Origin: Nocardia jinanensis
GTDB lineage: Bacteria; Actinomycetota; Actinomycetes; Mycobacteriales; Mycobacteriaceae
DNA length: 64,000 nt
Assembly: GCF_014645735.1 (NCBI RefSeq)
Contig: NZ_BMMH01000002.1
Coordinates: forward strand, 744,001 to 808,000
Direction of reading: 5' to 3'
Positions 59,672 through 64,000 of this stretch are shown here, one piece after another. Positions within the stretch are counted from its first letter, which is position 1; every line of letters begins with the position of its first letter. The notes beneath the pieces are model-generated. The model was not told the origin of the DNA. It made no database searches and worked only from the letters and a program-made list of their open reading frames with translations. The translations under genes and the position numbers were made by a program.

Positions 59672-60916
59672 TCAACCGTCGTGTTGCCGGAAATTGTCGC
59701 GGAGGGTGGTACCCGTGTATTCGCGCCGATGGACGCCGCGCTCCCACAGCAGCGGCACGATATGCTCGGCGAATAGGGGCAGCGACTCCACGAATACCGT
59801 GAAACCGTCCGCGGCGCCGCGCTCCACCCAGCCGATCAGCTCGTCCGCGATCGACTCGGGCGTGCCGAACACCCGCCGATGGCCACCCCCGCCGAGCACG
59901 ATGAATCTGCGCAGCGTGAGACCCGGGTTGTTCGCCGCCAGATCGACCCCGCCCCGCGCGAACCCGATCGAACGGGTACTGCCGGTCACCGCGACCTCCG
60001 GCGGTACCGGTCCGTCGAGGTCCACGGTCGCGGGGTCGAGATCGAATCGGGACAGGAAACGATGCAGGACATCCGAATCGTCCAATGCCTGCTCCGCCTC
60101 GTGCAGCAGTCGCTCGACCTCGCCGGTGGTACTTCCGATGGTGCAGAAGATACCGGGTAGTACGAGTACCTCCGCCGAGTCGCCGCGCCGGCTCCTGGCC
60201 TCCTTGTTCAACCTTTCCCGGTAGTCCCGGGACGCCGCTTCGCCGAGTCCGACCGAGAAGACGGCGTCGGCGAATTGCGCCGCGGTGTCGATCCCCTGAT
60301 CCGACCCGCCGGCCTGGAAGACCACCGGCTTGCCCTGACGGGATCGTGGTAGCTGCAACGGCCCGGCTACCGAGAAGAACTCGCCGTGGTGATCGATCGG
60401 AGCGCGCCGCAGACCGTCGAGATCCCACACTTCGGTGACATCGTCGCGCCACGAGGCCCACAGCTTGTCGACCACTTCCGTGAATTCCTGTGCGCGGCGG
60501 TATCTCTCCTCCCGGGGCGGGGGCGTGCGCAATCCGAAATTGCGGGCCACGGCCGGATCCATCGTGGTGATGATGTTCCAGCCCGCGCGGCCGTGCGAGA
60601 TGTGGTCGATCGACAGAATCGACCGGGCCAGCGCGTACGGCGTTCCATAGGTGGTCGACGCCGTCGCGACGAGACCGATGTGCTCGGTCTCGCGTGCGAG
60701 CGCGGGCAGAACCACCAGCGGGTCGAGGTAGGCGAATCCCCTACCGTCGGGCCCGATTCCCTGCGAATCGGCGAAGAACACGGCATCGAATCTCGCCTGC
60801 TCGGCGAGTCGCGCCGAGCGGACGAAGTCGTCGATATCGATGAACGGGTGCGATCCGTCCGGGGCCTGTAGCGGACCCGGAATCAGGTTGACCGTGAGGC
60901 GGATATATCGACTCAT
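59672..60916 (-). CDS. FMN-dependent monooxygenase, NtaA/DmoA type (LLM family)
   Basis: 414 aa, third NtaA-type monooxygenase in the window. Marks: FDAVFFADSQGIGPDGRGF, HISHGRAGWNIITTMDPAVARNFG, KPVVFQAGGSDQGIDTAAQFADAVF, and FGTPESIADELIGWVERGAADGFTVF. Substrate unknown. Its start overlaps the ABC ATPase stop by 4 nt, so substrate uptake and oxidation are encoded together. No flavin reductase gene lies in this operon within the window. Confidence 0.85.
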   Translation of the reverse strand: MSRYIRLTVNLIPGPLQAPDGSHPFIDIDDFVRSARLAEQARFDAVFFADSQGIGPDGRGFAYLDPLVVLPALARETEHIGLVATASTTYGTPYALARSILSIDHISHGRAGWNIITTMDPAVARNFGLRTPPPREERYRRAQEFTEVVDKLWASWRDDVTEVWDLDGLRRAPIDHHGEFFSVAGPLQLPRSRQGKPVVFQAGGSDQGIDTAAQFADAVFSVGLGEAASRDYRERLNKEARSRRGDSAEVLVLPGIFCTIGSTTGEVERLLHEAEQALDDSDVLHRFLSRFDLDPATVDLDGPVPPEVAVTGSTRSIGFARGGVDLAANNPGLTLRRFIVLGGGGHRRVFGTPESIADELIGWVERGAADGFTVFVESLPLFAEHIVPLLWERGVHRREYTGTTLRDNFRQHDG

Positions 60917-62565
60917 ACGCCTGCCTTCGGAATCGAGTCGACCAGTGTCGCGGTGTACTCCCCCGCCGGATTCGAGAACACGTCCGCGGTATCGCCGTAT
61001 TCCTGGACCTCACCGCGCCGTAGCACGGTCACCGTATCCGCCAGCTGCCGCACCACGCTCAGATCATGGGAGATGAACAGGTAACTGACGCCCAACCGGG
61101 CCTGCAGATCGACCAGAACCTCCAGGATCTGTGCCTGCACGGTCACATCCAATGCCGATGTCGGCTCGTCGAGTACGAGCACCTTCGGGCTCAGGCCCAG
61201 GGCCCGCGCGATGGCCACGCGCTGCCGCTGCCCGCCGGAGAGCCGGCGGATTCCGCGGGTCAGGAACGACTCGTCGAGACCGACGAGATCCAGGACCTCG
61301 ATCACTCGCTCCCGCCGCTGCGCTCTCGACCCGACGCGGTAGCGCACGAGCGGCTCGGCGACGAGCCGTCCGACCGTGTACGTGGGGTCGAGCGAGTGGA
61401 AGGGATTCTGGTACACCAGTTGCAGATTCCGGCGCGCATCGCGGAGCTCACGGCGGCCCAGGTGCGAGATGTCCCGGCCGCCCACCAGTACCTGCCCCGA
61501 GTCCGGCTCCAGCAGTCGCAGCGCGATCCGGGCGAGAGTGGATTTTCCCGACCCGGATTCACCCACGAGGGCATGCGTACGGCCGGACGGGATGTCGAAG
61601 GACACACCCTTCAGCGCCTGCGTCCGGTGCGCACCGACCTGGAACACCTTGTGCACATCGATCACCGTCAAGGCAGCCTCGTCGTCCGGCTCGGCACGAC
61701 CGGCCTTCGCGGCAGCGAAGCGGTCGGGATCGATACTCGGAATATCACCGATCAGTGTGCGCGCGTAGTGCGATTCCGGTTCTCGGAGCACCTCCCACGA
61801 GGTGCCCGCCTCCTCGACCCGGCCGGAATTCAGCACGACGATCCGGTCTGCCCGCTCGGCGGCGAGCGAGAGGTCGTGAGTGATCAGCAGTACGGACAGC
61901 CCGTGCCGGTCCTTCAGCCGGTCGATGAGATCCAGGATCGTCTTCTGGATGGTTACGTCCAGCGCGGAGGTCGGTTCGTCCGCGATGACAAGGGCGGGGC
62001 GCTGCGCGATCGCGATCCCGATCAGGACACGCTGGAGCTGACCGCCGGAGAGCTGATGCGGATACGAGTGCAGCGCACGCTCGGGATGGGCGATGCCCAC
62101 CGAGTCCAGTAGGTCGACCGCCTGGTCGTGGAAACGACCGGAGTGAGCGTATTCGGGCAGCCCGGACGACCGGAAGGCTTCGAATATCTGGCGGTCGATG
62201 CGCCGTACCGGGTTCAGCGACGAGGTCGGGTCCTGCGGCACGAAACCGATCTCGCGACCGCGGATACGGCGGACATCGCGTTCCCGCAATCGGAGTATGT
62301 CGCGACCCTGGAACTCGGCGGTGCCGCCGACCGCCACCCGGTGGTCCAGCAGTCGGAGGATCGCGTTCACCACTGTCGATTTTCCGGACCCGGATTCACC
62401 GACGATCGCCACCGTGGTGCCGGGCCGCACGTCGAACGACACCCCCGAGACCGTCGGCGTCTCCAGCTTCCCGCTGTAGGACACCGCCAGATCGCGCACG
62501 GTGAGCAGCGGTGCCGGAGTCGTCGCCCGATCGGAATCGACCTGCAGGTCTGCTGTCGCTGTCAT
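60913..62565 (-). CDS. Fused dual ATP-binding protein of dipeptide-type ABC importer
   Basis: 550 aa, two nucleotide-binding domains: GESGSGKSTVV with LSGGQLQRVLIGIA and LVIADEPTSALD, then GESGSGKSTLA with LSGGQRQRVAIARAL and LVLDEPTSALD. Note the first signature has Gln-Leu-Gln rather than Gln-Arg-Gln. Start ATG 62565 is 1 nt after the permease stop. Same fused design as the protein at 25722 but diverged in sequence. Confidence 0.9.
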   Translation of the reverse strand: MTATADLQVDSDRATTPAPLLTVRDLAVSYSGKLETPTVSGVSFDVRPGTTVAIVGESGSGKSTVVNAILRLLDHRVAVGGTAEFQGRDILRLRERDVRRIRGREIGFVPQDPTSSLNPVRRIDRQIFEAFRSSGLPEYAHSGRFHDQAVDLLDSVGIAHPERALHSYPHQLSGGQLQRVLIGIAIAQRPALVIADEPTSALDVTIQKTILDLIDRLKDRHGLSVLLITHDLSLAAERADRIVVLNSGRVEEAGTSWEVLREPESHYARTLIGDIPSIDPDRFAAAKAGRAEPDDEAALTVIDVHKVFQVGAHRTQALKGVSFDIPSGRTHALVGESGSGKSTLARIALRLLEPDSGQVLVGGRDISHLGRRELRDARRNLQLVYQNPFHSLDPTYTVGRLVAEPLVRYRVGSRAQRRERVIEVLDLVGLDESFLTRGIRRLSGGQRQRVAIARALGLSPKVLVLDEPTSALDVTVQAQILEVLVDLQARLGVSYLFISHDLSVVRQLADTVTVLRRGEVQEYGDTADVFSNPAGEYTATLVDSIPKAGV

Positions 62566-62566
62566 A

Positions 62567-63460
62567 TCACCTGTCCCTGCCGATCTGCTTGCCCAGTTGT
62601 CCCAGCGCCAGAACGGACGCCACCATGACAATCCCTGGGGCGTAGACGAACCACGGGTAGCGGTAGAAGAAATCCTTGCCCTCGGCCACGAGCAGCCCCC
62701 AGTCCGGGCTCGGTGGGGGGTTCCCGTAGCCGAGGAACGCCAGCGCCGAGACATTGATGATGGCCAGCCCGAACTGCAGTACCGCCAGTGCCAGCACCGA
62801 TCGGTACACGTTCGGAAGGACGTGGTGGAACAACACGGTGAGCTTCCCGCCGCCGATGAGGTGGGAGGATTCGATGAACGCCCGGTTCTTCACCCACAGG
62901 GTCTCCGATCTGATCAGCCGGGCGAAGACGGCCACCGAGGAAATACCCACCGCGATGGCCGCATTGACACTCGTGAAGCCCAGTGACACCACCACGATGA
63001 CGGCCAGCAGGAAACCGGGAATCGCCAGCAGCGCGTCGATAACCCGCCCCAGGACCGCGTCGACGGTACGTCCGAAGAATCCCGCGACCAATCCGACGAC
63101 GCTGCCCGCGAACAGTCCGATGGCCACGGCCAGCAGTGCTGTCAGTACGGCCGGCCGCGTTCCGTAGACGACTCGCGCCGAGATGTCGCGGCCCAGCTGA
63201 TCGGTCCCGAACGGGTGTTCCCAGGACGGTGCCCGGAAGTTGTCGGCGGTGATCCCGGAGTAGGGATCCTGGTCGGTGAACAGCCCCGGGGCGATTGCCC
63301 AGGCGGTGATCACCACGACGACGACCACGGCCAGAAACGTGTAGGTGTTCCAGAGATCCGTTGCCGCCGGCCGGAGTCTCGTGCGCGGGGTCGCGTAGAT
63401 CGCCACCATATCCTTCGGCCTTTCCTCGATACTTCTCCGTGGGCCGGCTGCTGTCGTCAT
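62567..63460 (-). CDS. ABC transporter permease, DppC-like
   Basis: 297 aa, about six helices. HPFGTDQLGRDISARVVYGTRPA and ETLWVKNRAFIESSHLIGGGKLTVLFHHVLPNV (EAA loop region) identify a DppC/OppC permease. A long cytoplasmic N-terminus of about 35 residues precedes helix 1. Overlaps the DppB-like gene stop by 4 nt. Confidence 0.9.
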   Translation of the reverse strand: MTTAAGPRRSIEERPKDMVAIYATPRTRLRPAATDLWNTYTFLAVVVVVVITAWAIAPGLFTDQDPYSGITADNFRAPSWEHPFGTDQLGRDISARVVYGTRPAVLTALLAVAIGLFAGSVVGLVAGFFGRTVDAVLGRVIDALLAIPGFLLAVIVVVSLGFTSVNAAIAVGISSVAVFARLIRSETLWVKNRAFIESSHLIGGGKLTVLFHHVLPNVYRSVLALAVLQFGLAIINVSALAFLGYGNPPPSPDWGLLVAEGKDFFYRYPWFVYAPGIVMVASVLALGQLGKQIGRDR

Positions 63461-64000
63461 TTCGCGACCACCGCCGGGCGCAGCCGCGGATCCAGTACGG
63501 GATAGACCAGGTCCACCACGAGATTGATGGCGAGGAAGAGCGCGGCGGCGAGTACTACCACCGCCTGCAGGACCGGAACATCCTGCTCGCCGACCGCCTT
63601 CTCGACGATGGTGCCGACACCGGTACGCCCGAAGATCGCCTCGGTGATGATCGAACCGCCGAGCAGATCGCCGACGATGATCGCCGCGATCGTCGACGTC
63701 GGTAGCGCGGCGTTGGGCAGCAGATGCTCGGTGAGCAACTCGAATCGGCCGAGGCCTTTCGAGATCGCCACTGTCGCGTACTGCTCCGCGCGGGCGCTGT
63801 CGAGAGCGGTGATGAGCACCTGGGCGATCGGAGCCGAGGCCGGAACAGCCAGCGTGACCGCGGGATAGATCAGTGCGTCCGCACTCCGGAAATCGCTCAG
63901 CACGAACAGTCCGAGCTGAAAGGAGAACACATTGATGACGACCAGCCCGATGAAGAAATTGGGCACCGACAGGAACAGCGACGGGAAGGCACGCAGCAGC
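63457..64000 (-). CDS. ABC transporter permease, DppB-like (5' end outside window)
   Basis: C-terminal 180 or so residues of a DppB/OppB permease: PNFFIGLVVINVFSF, then EQYATVAISKGLGRFELLTEHLLPNAALP (EAA loop) and the terminal VDLVYPVLDPRLRPAVVAK. The frame is open to the right edge with typical upstream sequence (LFLSVPNFF), so an internal GTG is not the start. The substrate-binding protein gene probably lies beyond the window. Confidence 0.85.
   Translation of the reverse strand, partial: LLRAFPSLFLSVPNFFIGLVVINVFSFQLGLFVLSDFRSADALIYPAVTLAVPASAPIAQVLITALDSARAEQYATVAISKGLGRFELLTEHLLPNAALPTSTIAAIIVGDLLGGSIITEAIFGRTGVGTIVEKAVGEQDVPVLQAVVVLAAALFLAINLVVDLVYPVLDPRLRPAVVAK

Noticed and set aside
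1-64000. CRISPR arrays, insertion sequences, rRNA or prophage genes
   Set aside because: No regularly spaced repeats, transposase motifs, rRNA segments or phage structural genes were seen on either strand.

Overview
The window is high-GC DNA with GTG and ATG starts, 1-4 nt gene overlaps, F420-type luciferase-like oxidoreductases, PucR-type regulators and a class III cyclase. This points to a mycolic-acid actinobacterium, most likely Nocardia or a close relative. There is no rRNA, CRISPR array, prophage or intact insertion sequence. The sequence reads as a metabolically rich accessory part of a chromosome.

Left part (1-11.1 kb, + strand). The end of a PLP-dependent synthase gene and a MATE exporter come first. 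They are followed by a compact Nit1C-type cluster (nitrogen-starvation/cyanide-assimilation nitrilase cluster): MSMEG_0572-like protein, radical SAM enzyme, a fused GNAT/AIR-synthase protein, nitrilase, flavoprotein, a second nitrilase-like protein without catalytic Cys or Glu, and a glycosyltransferase. A GlnR-like box lies about 100 bp upstream. The small MSMEG_0570-type gene appears to be deleted down to about nine codons.

11.1-18 kb holds a PucR regulator, a MerR/cyclase pair, a short second Rho, a histidine phosphatase and a conserved actinobacterial hypothetical. It ends in a short RNA locus (17.72-17.97 kb). That locus contains what looks like a circularly permuted tRNA gene (3' half before 5' half), then a tRNA-Asn-like gene with an abnormal acceptor stem, then a strong hairpin.

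18-33.4 kb, all on the minus strand, is a large catabolic region for an unknown, probably heteroatom-containing substrate. It has two FMN-dependent NtaA/DszA-type monooxygenases, two unusual alpha/beta-hydrolase paralogues flanking an MFS transporter, a complete dipeptide-type ABC importer, three flavin reductases, a GntR regulator and a RibBA enzyme that could supply FMN locally.

33.8-64 kb carries ordinary metabolic and regulatory modules. These are AidB/TetR, an ABC-F protein, a secreted GH76-like enzyme, a ketone-body module (MHS transporter, 3-hydroxybutyrate dehydrogenase, acetoacetyl-CoA synthetase), several LysR/TetR systems with visible operators, and a GntR-TetR fusion regulator facing a collapsed monooxygenase gene across a 39-bp palindrome. 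The right edge holds a second monooxygenase/ABC importer module that runs off the window.
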